Assembly: GCA_016842085.1 (NCBI GenBank)
Contig: JAEVEX010000054.1
Span: 1 to 64,000, forward strand
DNA length: 64,000 nucleotides
Reading direction: 5' to 3'
Source of the DNA: Candidatus Thermoflexus tengchongensis
GTDB taxonomy: Bacteria > Chloroflexota > Anaerolineae > Thermoflexales > Thermoflexaceae
In this document: one piece after another, positions 25,201-32,773 of the stretch
Position numbering within the stretch: the first letter of the stretch is position 1
Layout: the number at the start of each line of letters is the position of its first letter
Program-made: the position numbers and the translations under genes
Notes under the pieces: model-generated
The model's database searches: none
What the model saw: the letters and a program-made list of their open reading frames with translations, nothing else
What the model was told of the DNA's origin: nothing

Positions 25201-26719
25201 GCTGTTTGAAGAAGTTATAGAGCGGCCGGGGCCACCCCGTGAGCAGGGCCAGCGGCGTGTCATCGCCCATCGAGCCGATCGGCTCCTGGCCGGTGCGGGC
25301 CATCGGGCGGAGGATCAACGCCAGCTCCTCGGCGGTGTAGCCGAAGGCGATCTGTCGTCGAAGAAGAGCCTCCGGGTCCGGAAGGGCCGGGGCCTGAGGG
25401 GGATCGGGCAGGCGAACGCGATGGCGACGGACCCATTCCGCATAAGGACGCTGGGCGCTGAGCTCTGTCAGGAGCGCCCGGTGATCCTGGAACCGTCCGG
25501 TCCGGAGATCCGCGGTCCACATCTGGCCGGGCCCGAGGCGCTCCAGCTTCAGGATCCGCTCGGGGGGGACTTCCAGGGCACCGATCTCCGACCCGCAGTA
25601 GAGCAGGCCGTCGATCGTGCGCAACACCCGCAGCGGGCGCAGGCCGTTGCGATCCAGCAACGCGCCCACGAAGCGACCATCCGTGAACAGGACGGCCGCC
25701 GGCCCATCCCACGGCTCCATCAGGCTCTGATGGTAGGCGTAGAATCCCCGGGCCGCCTCGTCGAGATCCGGAGATTTCTCCCACGCCTCGGGGATCAGCA
25801 TGCGCAGGGCGTGGCGGATATCATAGCCGGAGCGGACCAGGAACTCCACCACGTTGTCCAGCATCGCCGAATCGGAGCCGCTCCGATCGATGATCGGCCG
25901 CAGATCCTCCAGGGTATCCCCCCAGATCGGCGAAGACAGGGCCGCCTCCCGGGCCTGCATGCCGTGGATGTTCCCCTGGAGGGTGTTGATCTCCCCGTTG
26001 TGGCAGAGCATGCGGAAGGGCTGGGCCCGTTCCCAGGCGGGCAGGGTATTGGTGCTGAACCGCTGGTGGAAGATGACGAAGTCGGTTTCGAAATCGGGAT
26101 CCGCCAGATCCGGGTAGAACCGGGCAAGATCCCGGGCCAGAACGAGGGCCTTGTAGACGATCGTGCGGCAGGATGCGGAAGCCACATAGAGGGGGATCCC
26201 CCGGAGGGCTGCGGTTCGCTCGGCCCGGCGGCGGGCGCGATACAGGCGGCGGTCGATCCCCTCGGGGGTCTCGTTCCGCTCATCGGCCAGCAGCGCCTGG
26301 GCGATGAAGGGACATGTGGCCCGGGCTCGTGGCCCCAGGATGTCCGGGCGGATGGGAACCGGGCGCCAGGTCAGGAGGTGGAATCCCTCATTGGCGAGAG
26401 CCGCGTGCAGGATCTCCCGGGCCTCCTTCTGAGCGCCGGACTCTGCTGGGAGGAAGGCCATAACGGCCGCCAGGTGCCCCGGGTCGGGCGGACGGAGGCC
26501 CTGGGCCTCGAGGAAACGGAGGAACAGCCGGCGGGGGAGGGCGGTAAGTACTCCCGCCCCATCTCCCGTCAGCCCATCATCCGCGGTCGCCCCGCGATGG
26601 GACATCCGCTCCAGCGCCTGGAGCGCCATGGACAGCAGCATGTGGTCCGCCGGTCCTCCCGGCCGGGCCAGCAGGCCGATCCCGCATGCATCCCGTTCCC
26701 TCCGCTCGAACCCCTCCAT
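22262..26719 (-). CDS. gltB: Glutamate synthase large subunit
   Basis: A 1485-residue protein of full family length. It makes glutamate from glutamine and 2-oxoglutarate. An N-terminal class II glutaminase domain starts after an 11-residue propeptide at Cys12 (RDACGIG). The central domain, then the FMN-binding synthase domain (about 800-1180), follow, with SNSGEGGEDP and QGSKPGEGGHLP. The 3Fe-4S ligands are in CVMARVCHQNTCPTG. The C-terminal GXGXG domain is near 1230-1450. The ATG was chosen just before this propeptide; about 80 upstream codons in frame are untranslated-looking. No small subunit gene is adjacent, so it may be a ferredoxin-dependent form or the partner is elsewhere. It converges with ATPase B. 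Confidence 0.95.
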   Translation of the reverse strand: MEGFERRERDACGIGLLARPGGPADHMLLSMALQALERMSHRGATADDGLTGDGAGVLTALPRRLFLRFLEAQGLRPPDPGHLAAVMAFLPAESGAQKEAREILHAALANEGFHLLTWRPVPIRPDILGPRARATCPFIAQALLADERNETPEGIDRRLYRARRRAERTAALRGIPLYVASASCRTIVYKALVLARDLARFYPDLADPDFETDFVIFHQRFSTNTLPAWERAQPFRMLCHNGEINTLQGNIHGMQAREAALSSPIWGDTLEDLRPIIDRSGSDSAMLDNVVEFLVRSGYDIRHALRMLIPEAWEKSPDLDEAARGFYAYHQSLMEPWDGPAAVLFTDGRFVGALLDRNGLRPLRVLRTIDGLLYCGSEIGALEVPPERILKLERLGPGQMWTADLRTGRFQDHRALLTELSAQRPYAEWVRRHRVRLPDPPQAPALPDPEALLRRQIAFGYTAEELALILRPMARTGQEPIGSMGDDTPLALLTGWPRPLYNFFKQRFAQVTNPPIDPLRETRVMSLTVLLGERANLLAPDERAAHQIELSSPILTPSQLQALCQLPDPAFRSQRLSILWPIAEGPAGLRRALEDLCRAAEQAIAAGHRLLILSDEEADPQRAPIPALLAVGVLHHHLIRTGQRTRASLIVVSGEPREVHHFACLLGYGASAVCPYLALETVAAMAAREREGGRSETPEEAVRRYIQAIEKGLLKVMARMGISTLDAYIGAQIFEVIGLQRELVEWAFAGTPAVFGPVGLEEIAARVQTWHRAAFEVQQPELPSPGFYKHRARGEFHALNPEAIRALQEAVRTPDALGAGFHEAYRRYRDFAAQAHREPVDLRDRLRWESDRPPIPLDRVEPEEAILRRFSTAAMSHGALSPEAHEALAIAMNRLGLRSNSGEGGEDPARYGTERNSRAKQVASARFGVTPYYLISAEELQIKMAQGSKPGEGGHLPATKVTPEIARLRFAQPGIDLISPPPHHDIYSIEDLAQLIYDLKAIHPRAQVSVKLVSTIGVGVIAAGVAKAGADIILISGHAGGTGASPWSSIKNAGMPWEIGLAEAHRMLVACGLRDRVRLRVDGGLRTGRDVVIAALLGADEFSFGTVPLIALGCVMARVCHQNTCPTGVATQDPERRAKFAGRPEHVMAYFRMVAHEVREILASMGYARLGELVGRTDLLKAVDRSVDWETVLRPATPPPPVPTAPRVWSFALNDQIVRDAVHALIEGRPVRGIYRIRNIDRAVGARLAGEIARRYQEEGLSEGTIILMFVGEAGQSFGAFAHRGMRLILIGAANDGVGKGLGGGEIIIRPPHDLRDPSPVLIGNAALYGATGGWLFVAGRAGDRFAVRNSGAWAVVEGVGDHGCEYMTGGGVVILGPVGDNFGAGMTGGVAYVLDERGELERRYNPQLVRIDPVEGTAEAVFLEGILERHLQLTGSARARALLERWPEPLARFRRVLPKGLTEPRLPVLEAVPLSVPMPVEVSS

Positions 26720-26844
26720 CGGATCCCCTCCGTCCGACACGGTTGAGTCGTTTCGCGGGGGGCAAAGCCCCACGAATGCGGATCCGGTTTGCAGATGTTG
26801 CTGTGGATTTTGTGGAAATTCGAGCGATCTGTCATCCCCTGTTC

Positions 26845-26881
26845 GGGCCATTTTGGGGCACCCAAATGGGCCATTTTGGGG
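26845..26881. promoter_or_regulatory. Two 14-bp direct repeats upstream of gltB
   Basis: GGGCCATTTTGGGG occurs exactly at 26845-26858 and 26868-26881, a 23-bp period, about 126-160 nt upstream of the gltB start. Between them CCCAAATGGG makes an inverted half-match with the second copy, so a dyad CCCAAATGGGCCATTTTGGG is also formed. This looks like a paired regulator site, perhaps for nitrogen control of gltB; no known consensus was matched. Confidence 0.45.
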
Positions 26882-26950
26882 GGCGGCGGGAAGGATGGAA
26901 CGAATTGGCTTTTCGCCTGCGGCCCGATTAATATGACAACCGCAGATCCC

Positions 26951-26978
26951 GTAGGGCAACTGCTTGCAGTTGCCCTAC
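26951..26978. repeat. 28-bp perfect palindrome
   Basis: GTAGGGCAACTGC (26951-26963) and GCAGTTGCCCTAC (26966-26978) are perfect 13-bp arms around TT. It lies between divergent gltB and the response-regulator gene. With this sequence type it is more likely a mobile palindromic repeat than an operator. The rest of 26720-27100 holds the two promoters, not clearly readable. Confidence 0.65.
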
Positions 26979-27100
26979 TTCCACTCTGGATGAGCCTCCA
27001 GGTGCGGCTGTAGTATTAGGATGGATTACGGCGGAGCTCCGATGGGGAGGGCCGGATGGCCCTCAAAGCCCCTGCAGCGGAGATCAGGAGGAGTTCTCCA

Positions 27101-27796
27101 ATGGGAGGCCGTATCCTGCTGATCGACGATGACGCGCTGCTCCGTCGCAGCCTGGCCTTCAGTCTGGAGCAGGCGGGCTTTACCGTTCACACCGCAGCCA
27201 GTGCGGAGGAGGGGCTGGCGATTGCCGCCCGGGAGCGGCCGGATCTGGTCCTTCTGGATATCGGGCTGCCGGGGATGGACGGCCTGGAGGCCCTGCGGCG
27301 TTTCCGGGAGGTCCTGGGGCTCCCTGTGATCTTCCTCACCGCTCGCCGGCGGGAGCTGGATCAGGTCGTGGGGCTGGAGCTGGGGGCGGATGACTACATC
27401 ACCAAGCCCTTTGATACCGATGTCCTGATCGCCCGCATTCGGGCGGTCCTGCGTCGGATCCGATCCTCTCCCGCAATGCCCTCCGCGCCATCCCCCCTGG
27501 TCGTTGGCGATCTGGTGATCGATCCGGCCGCCCGGACCGTCACAGTGGCCGGGAGGGCGGTGTCCCTTACGCCGAAGGAATTCGACCTCCTTTACACGCT
27601 CGCCCTGGCCCCGAACCGGGTGCTGCCCACGGAAACGCTCCTGACCCAGGTCTGGGGGGCCGAATACGCCGGCCAATCCGAGACCCTTTACGTGCATATC
27701 CGCTGGTTGCGGGAGAAAATCGAGGAAGACCCCGAGCATCCCCGACGGATCCTCACGGTTCGAGGGGTCGGCTATAAGCTGGTCCCACAGGGATGA
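27101..27796 (+). CDS. OmpR-family response regulator
   Basis: A 231-residue two-domain regulator. The receiver (about 1-115) has the acidic pair in LIDDDALLRR, phospho-acceptor Asp in VLLDIGLPGMDG (about 52), Thr in IFLTARR, and Lys in YITKPFD. The winged-helix output (about 130-231) contains LTPKEFDLLYTLALAPNRVL and VHIRWLREKIEEDPEHPR, with VRGVGYKL at the end. The ATG at 27101 follows AGGAGGAG; upstream in-frame codons were rejected. The cognate kinase gene starts 12 nt downstream. The signal and targets are unknown. Confidence 0.93.
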   Translation: MGGRILLIDDDALLRRSLAFSLEQAGFTVHTAASAEEGLAIAARERPDLVLLDIGLPGMDGLEALRRFREVLGLPVIFLTARRRELDQVVGLELGADDYITKPFDTDVLIARIRAVLRRIRSSPAMPSAPSPLVVGDLVIDPAARTVTVAGRAVSLTPKEFDLLYTLALAPNRVLPTETLLTQVWGAEYAGQSETLYVHIRWLREKIEEDPEHPRRILTVRGVGYKLVPQG

Positions 27797-27808
27797 GGAG
27801 ATCGCTGG

Positions 27809-29221
27809 ATGTTCCGCACCTTTCGTTCCCGCCTCCTGATCAGCACGTTGCTTCCCTTCCTGCTGATCGCCCCGATCCTGGGGCTGACGCTCACGGCGCT
27901 GGTGGAGGAACGCATCCTCCTCCCCTCCCTGGCCCGGGAAATGGCCGATCAGGGGGTCCTGATCGCGCGGCTGGGGACTGTCCTTCCGGAGATCTGGACG
28001 GATCCGAAAGCGGCGCAGGTGTTTCTACAAGCGCTGGCGATCCAGCAACCCACCCAGGTGCTCCTGCTGGATCCCGCTGGCCGTTTGCTGGCTGCCCCGG
28101 CCGAGGTGCGATCGGCTCTGGGATCATCCGCTGGAGGGCCGTTGTTCGAACAGGCGCAGCGGGGGGAGATCGTGTGGCAGGCCGCGCCTCGGGGAACGGA
28201 TTCGGATATCATCCTGGATGTTCTGGTTCCGGTGACCAGCGAGCAGGGGATCCGTCTGGGGTATGTGCGGTTGCTGCGCCGCCTGCCGGATGTCACAGAA
28301 GGATTTCACCGGGTTCGTCGCCTGGTGCTGGGCACGGTGGCGGTCGGATTGCTGCTGAGCGGGTTGTTCGGCTGGATTTTAGCTCAGTCCCTGAGCCGCC
28401 CGCTCCAGCAGGTCGCCCGGGCCATCGCCGAGGCGCCGCTGGAAGGGCCGGCGGTGACCCTGCCCGAGAGCGGACCCCAGGAAGTTCGCCAGCTGATCCG
28501 GGTCTTCAACCGGCTTCAACAACGGCGGGTCGAGCTGGAGGAAGCGCGCCGCCTGCTGCTGCGAAGCGTTGTTCATGAATTCGGCCGGCTGATCGGCGCG
28601 CTCCGGGCAGCCTTCCATGCCCTTCAAGGAGGGGCGATGGAAAGCCCGACTCTCCGTCAGGAGCTGCTGCAGGGGATGTCGCAGACGGCTAACGAGCTGG
28701 CCCGGTTGCTGGAGGACCTCACGCAGCTCTATCGCCACACCGCCGGCCCCCTCCCGCTGCAGCGGCGACCCCTGGCGCTGGCGCCATGGCTTCGAGAACG
28801 TGCGGCCCTGTGGGCTGAAATGGCCCGTGAGAGAGCCCTGCACTGGAAAGAGGAGATCCCCCCCGATCTTCCAGCGATCCAGGCGGATCCCGAGCGGCTG
28901 GCCCAGGCGCTGGAGAATCTGGTGGATAACGCCCTGAAGTTCACCCCGGCGGGTGGATGGGTGACCCTCCATGCGGAGGTCCGGGATCAGGAGGTCTGGA
29001 TCCGGATTCGGGACACCGGGCCGGGGATCCCTCCGGAGGACCTGCCGCGCCTCTTCGAGCCGTTCTACCGGGGGAGCCAGGAAGGTCGCCCTGGCCTGGG
29101 GCTGGGGTTGTTCCTCGCCCGGACGATCGTGGAGGCCCATGGAGGACGCCTGGACGTGGAGAGCCGGGTCGGGGAGGGAAGTTGCTTCCGGCTGATCCGG
29201 CCGCTGACGGTGGGAGGTTGA
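27809..29221 (+). CDS. Membrane sensor histidine kinase
   Basis: A 470-residue kinase paired with the response regulator upstream. The first membrane segment is at about 9-31, an extracytoplasmic sensor region of about 140 residues follows, and the second segment is at about 171-195. A HAMP linker comes next. The H-box is SVVHEFGRLIGALRAAF, a variant of the usual SHELRTPL pattern. The ATPase has LENLVDNALKF (N-box), DTGPGIPPEDL and GLGLGLFLARTIVEAHGG. The DUF421 gene begins one base after its stop, so all three genes are probably one transcript. Confidence 0.92.
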   Translation: MFRTFRSRLLISTLLPFLLIAPILGLTLTALVEERILLPSLAREMADQGVLIARLGTVLPEIWTDPKAAQVFLQALAIQQPTQVLLLDPAGRLLAAPAEVRSALGSSAGGPLFEQAQRGEIVWQAAPRGTDSDIILDVLVPVTSEQGIRLGYVRLLRRLPDVTEGFHRVRRLVLGTVAVGLLLSGLFGWILAQSLSRPLQQVARAIAEAPLEGPAVTLPESGPQEVRQLIRVFNRLQQRRVELEEARRLLLRSVVHEFGRLIGALRAAFHALQGGAMESPTLRQELLQGMSQTANELARLLEDLTQLYRHTAGPLPLQRRPLALAPWLRERAALWAEMARERALHWKEEIPPDLPAIQADPERLAQALENLVDNALKFTPAGGWVTLHAEVRDQEVWIRIRDTGPGIPPEDLPRLFEPFYRGSQEGRPGLGLGLFLARTIVEAHGGRLDVESRVGEGSCFRLIRPLTVGG

Positions 29222-29222
29222 G

Positions 29223-29738
29223 ATGCTGAACCTGATGGTGCCGGCATGGGAGATCGGGATCCGCGCGGCCGCGGTGTATCTGGCCACCCTGATCGGCCTG
29301 CGCCTGAGCGGAAAGCGGGAGATCGGTCAGATGACGCTCTTCGATCTGGTGACGCTGCTGTTGCTGGCCAACGCGGTCCAGAACGCTATGGTCGGGCCTG
29401 ACACCTCCCTGATCGGAGGGCTTCTGGCGGCGGGCGCTTTACTGGCCCTGAACGCCGCCGTGGCGTATGGGCGCCTCCGCTGGCAGCCGCTGCGGACGCT
29501 GATGGAGGGAACGCCTACCCTGCTGGTGCTGCACGGCCGGGTGCTGGAGCGCAACCTCCGCCGGGAGGGGCTGGATCTGGAACTCCTGGAAGCGGCGCTG
29601 CGGGAGCACGGGGTGGCCGACATTCGGGACGTGGAGATGGCGGTCCTGGAGGTCGACGGCTCGATCAGCGTGATCCCTATGGGTGGGACCACCCATCGGA
29701 TCCGGCATCCGGCGCGGTTCCTCCGCCGTCCGGGGTAG
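29223..29738 (+). CDS. DUF421 (YetF-type) membrane protein
   Basis: A 171-residue protein of the DUF421/YetF family. Three membrane segments lie within the first 80 residues, including RLSGKREIGQMTLFDLVTLL and LLLANAVQNAMVGPDTSL, the family's most conserved blocks. The soluble C-terminal part has GTPTLLVLHGRVLERNLRRE and the strand motif DVEMAVLEVDGSISVIP. Its biochemical role is not established in the family. Its position directly after a two-component pair suggests it is controlled by, or helps, that sensor. Confidence 0.88.
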   Translation: MLNLMVPAWEIGIRAAAVYLATLIGLRLSGKREIGQMTLFDLVTLLLLANAVQNAMVGPDTSLIGGLLAAGALLALNAAVAYGRLRWQPLRTLMEGTPTLLVLHGRVLERNLRREGLDLELLEAALREHGVADIRDVEMAVLEVDGSISVIPMGGTTHRIRHPARFLRRPG

Positions 29739-29785
29739 CCTGTCGAACGCCGGGATCCCTTTCCCCGTCCATGGAGCGCCTGACC

Positions 29786-31129
29786 TCATCCGGGGGAATT
29801 TCCTCCTGCTTCGTCCAGGAGCTCCACCACATGCTGGACGGGGATCGCGAGCCCGGCCCGCCGCAGGCCCATCGCGAGCTGCAGCATGCACCCGGCGTTG
29901 GCGGTCACCACCCGATCGGGCGCGATCCGGCGGATCTGAGCGACTTTTTCCTCGAGCAGGGCGTTCGCGATCTCCGGGTGCGTGATGTTGTAGATCCCCG
30001 CGCTGCCGCAGCAGAGATCCCCATCGGGCAACTCGATCACCGTCAGGCCGATCGCCCGGAGCAGCCGCCGGGGTTGCGCTCGAACCCCCTGGCCATGGGC
30101 CAGATGACATGGGTCCTGGTAGACAACCCGCCCGGACAGGCGTCGGGGGAGAGGACGCAGGCCCGCCGCGTCCAGGAACTCCGTGACGTCCCGCACCTTC
30201 GCGCTGAAGGCGCGGGCGGCTTCCGCCCACCGGGGATCATCGTTCAGGAGTTCGCCATACTCTTTCATCGCCACCCCGCAACCGGCGGCGTTGACCAGGA
30301 TGGCATCCACTTCCTCTCGCATAAAAGCCTTGAGATTTCGGCGGGCCAGGGCCTGGGCCCGGTGCCGCTCCCCGGCATGGACGTGGAGGGCGCCGCAGCA
30401 GACCTGGCCGCGGGGGACCACCACCTCAAACCCCTGGCGGGTGAGGACCCGGATGGTGGCCTCCTGGATTGGGGCCAGCAGGGTGCGCATGACGCATCCA
30501 GCCAGCAGGGCGACGCGCCCCCGCCGCTCCCCGATCGCCGGGAACACCCGGCCGGTGGCCATTCCGCGCGACGGGATCCGATCGGGCAGCATGTTCTCCA
30601 TCGTCTGGAGGGCGCGGGGCAGGCGGTTCAGCCAGCCGGCCTTCCGGATCATCCGCTGGATCCCGGCGGCCTGATACAACCAGAGCCCGCGGGAGAGGAG
30701 GGCCAGGAGGGTAGGGTGGGAGAGGATCAGGCCGAAGGCCACCGCCCGCAACAGCCGCTCCCCAGGGGCAATGGGCATGGTGTGCCGGATCTGCCAGCGA
30801 GCGGCTTCCACCAGGCGGCCGAACTGCACGGTGGCCGGGCAGGCCGTCTGGCATGCCCGACAGGCGAGGCAGACCTCCATGTGCTCCCGGAAATCAGGGT
30901 TCAGCTCCAGGCGTCCCTCTGCCACCGCCCGCATCAGATAGATCCGCCCGCGGGGGGAATCCGGCTCCCAGCCCAGCACGCGGAAAGTGGGGCACTGGTT
31001 CAGGCAGAGCCCGCAATGGGTGCAGCGCAGGATCTCCGCGTAATCCGGCGGATGGTCTGGCGTAAACCCCTGCACGAGGGGGATCGGATGGACAGGCGCT
31101 GATTCCACCGCCGAAACGGTTGAAACCAT
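29786..31129 (-). CDS. (Fe-S)-binding protein, GlcF/GlpC type
   Basis: A 447-residue redox protein. Two ferredoxin-type 4Fe-4S motifs sit near the N-terminus: CTHCGLCLNQCP (about 36-47) and CLACRACQTACP (about 87-98). The C-terminal half has two CCG domains, each with C-C-G and upstream Cys: VCCGALHVHAGE and LCCGSAGIYN. This layout is shared by glycolate oxidase subunit GlcF and glycerol-3-phosphate dehydrogenase subunit GlpC, which pass electrons from a flavoprotein to quinone. It lies downstream of a GlpD-like and an alkyl-DHAP-synthase-like flavoprotein, so it may serve one or both. The ATG at 31129 was preferred over the one 48 nt earlier, which overlaps glpD. Confidence 0.9.
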   Translation of the reverse strand: MVSTVSAVESAPVHPIPLVQGFTPDHPPDYAEILRCTHCGLCLNQCPTFRVLGWEPDSPRGRIYLMRAVAEGRLELNPDFREHMEVCLACRACQTACPATVQFGRLVEAARWQIRHTMPIAPGERLLRAVAFGLILSHPTLLALLSRGLWLYQAAGIQRMIRKAGWLNRLPRALQTMENMLPDRIPSRGMATGRVFPAIGERRGRVALLAGCVMRTLLAPIQEATIRVLTRQGFEVVVPRGQVCCGALHVHAGERHRAQALARRNLKAFMREEVDAILVNAAGCGVAMKEYGELLNDDPRWAEAARAFSAKVRDVTEFLDAAGLRPLPRRLSGRVVYQDPCHLAHGQGVRAQPRRLLRAIGLTVIELPDGDLCCGSAGIYNITHPEIANALLEEKVAQIRRIAPDRVVTANAGCMLQLAMGLRRAGLAIPVQHVVELLDEAGGNSPG

Positions 31130-31173
31130 AATCGGCGCTCCTTCGAGAGGGAATGTTTTAGGGCCGGAACGGA

Positions 31174-32742
31174 TCATAGGGGCGGCCGGTAGGCGCTCCT
31201 CCAGATCTGCCGGTAGCGCTCAACTTCTCGCGCCCATCGTTCCTCATCCCAGCCCAGCATCGCCCGCAGCCGGGGGCCATATCGTTCCAGGAAGGGAAGC
31301 GCCCCGTCCGGCAGCTGAAAGCCCAGGCGGGTCCGCCGCAACAGCAGGTCATCCAGATGAACCACCGCCTCATGGGTGATAATCCATCGTAACTCCGCCC
31401 ATCGCAAATCGGTCCGGGGGATGCGCTCCTGCTCTTCAGGCGGAGCCTGGAGGAACGCCGGAAGCAGTTCAGGATCGTAACGGCTGGTGAGGCGGAGCCA
31501 GAGGGCCGGATCGAACTCCTCCGCCAGGGCTTGTGCGGCCTCGCGAACTTCGGGCTTCACCGGTTCCGCAGACTGCGGAGAGGGCGCGGGCAGGTGCCGC
31601 TGAAGGACCCGGAGCGCATCCCGCGCCATCACCCGGAAGGTGGTAAGCTTCCCCCCGGTGACGGTCAGGATCCCCTCCTCCCACACCGCGTGATCCCGCG
31701 GCTCCCGGGAGGGCGGCTGTCGCCCTGTTCCAATGATCGCCCGGACGCCGGAGAAGGTGGCTGTAACGTCCGAAGCAGAAAGATCCAGGTGGGGGAAAGC
31801 CCGCTGCAGGGCGAGCAGCAGGTAATCCAGTTCCTCCGGCTGGATCGCTGGCTCAGCCTCCAGATCCTGGTGGTGATCCACATCGGTGGTGCCGACCAGC
31901 GTCATGCCCTCCCACGGAAGCACATAGAGCGGCCGGTGATCCCGGGGATGGAGGAGGATCACCCCCTGGGCGAGGGGAAGCCGCCAGCCGGGGATCAGCA
32001 GGTGGCTGCCCCGCAGGAGCCGCAGCCGCGGTGGCCGATGGAGCTTTCCCCGCAGTTGATCCGCCCATGCGCCGGTGGCGTTCACGACCGCCCGGGCCCG
32101 CACCTCGATCTCCCGGCCGGATATCTGATCCCGGGCCATGACCCCCTCAATGGCTCCGGATCGGGATCGCAGGAAGCCTTCCACCCGGACGTAATTCAGC
32201 GCCGCTGCGCCCTGGCGGACGGCGTTCAGGATCAACCGGAGCACCAGACGCGCGTCGTCCGTCAGGGCGTCCCCATAACGATAGCCCCCCTGCAGGCCTT
32301 CCCTCCGCAGATGGGGGGCCAGGGCGAGCAGCGCCTCTCGGGAGAGGTAGCAGTGGTTCGGACGGCCCGCGAACCCATCATAAATCCAGAGCCCTATGGC
32401 CATCGCCGCGCGCCCGATTGGGTCCTCCCGGTAGAGCGGCATCAGGAAGCTTAGGGGCTGGATCAGGCCGGGGAAGGCCCGCAGGAGATGTTCCCGCTCC
32501 CGCACCGAATGCCAGGTGATGCGAACCTGCCCCTGGCGCAGGTAGCGCAACCCGCCATGGACCATTTTCCCGGACCGGCTGGAGGTGCCCCAGGCGAAGT
32601 CGTGCTGCTCCAGCAGCACCACGCGGAATCCCCGGCGCGTCGCCTCCTCCAGCAGCCCGGCCCCTGTGATCCCGCCGCCGATGATAAGGAGGTCCCACAG
32701 CTCGTGGGGTCGAAGCCAGGCTTCTTCGCGGTTCAGCGGCAT
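31174..32742 (-). CDS. glpD: FAD-dependent glycerol-3-phosphate dehydrogenase
   Basis: A 522-residue flavoprotein oxidising sn-glycerol 3-phosphate to dihydroxyacetone phosphate at the membrane. The N-terminal Rossmann motif is DLLIIGGGITGAGLLEEA (about 17-34). The GlpD family block TSSRSGKMVHGGLRYL follows at about 53-68. VVNATGAWADQLRG, GTTDVDHH and TGGKLTTFRVMARDAL are all conserved family elements. A C-terminal helical domain (about 390-522) is present. Electrons may pass to the FeS protein encoded downstream, as in GlpABC. The neighbouring upstream gene is an alkyl-DHAP-synthase-like protein, so the product DHAP may also feed ether-lipid synthesis. Confidence 0.92.
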   Translation of the reverse strand: MPLNREEAWLRPHELWDLLIIGGGITGAGLLEEATRRGFRVVLLEQHDFAWGTSSRSGKMVHGGLRYLRQGQVRITWHSVREREHLLRAFPGLIQPLSFLMPLYREDPIGRAAMAIGLWIYDGFAGRPNHCYLSREALLALAPHLRREGLQGGYRYGDALTDDARLVLRLILNAVRQGAAALNYVRVEGFLRSRSGAIEGVMARDQISGREIEVRARAVVNATGAWADQLRGKLHRPPRLRLLRGSHLLIPGWRLPLAQGVILLHPRDHRPLYVLPWEGMTLVGTTDVDHHQDLEAEPAIQPEELDYLLLALQRAFPHLDLSASDVTATFSGVRAIIGTGRQPPSREPRDHAVWEEGILTVTGGKLTTFRVMARDALRVLQRHLPAPSPQSAEPVKPEVREAAQALAEEFDPALWLRLTSRYDPELLPAFLQAPPEEQERIPRTDLRWAELRWIITHEAVVHLDDLLLRRTRLGFQLPDGALPFLERYGPRLRAMLGWDEERWAREVERYRQIWRSAYRPPL

Positions 32743-32773
32743 CCGCTCATCTCCAGGAACAGCCTGTCCAGTC

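Noticed and set aside
23525..26746. A 1073-codon plus-strand open frame opposite gltB
   Set aside because: It is the antisense of a clear glutamate synthase gene; high GC keeps the opposite frame open, and the translation has no domain pattern.
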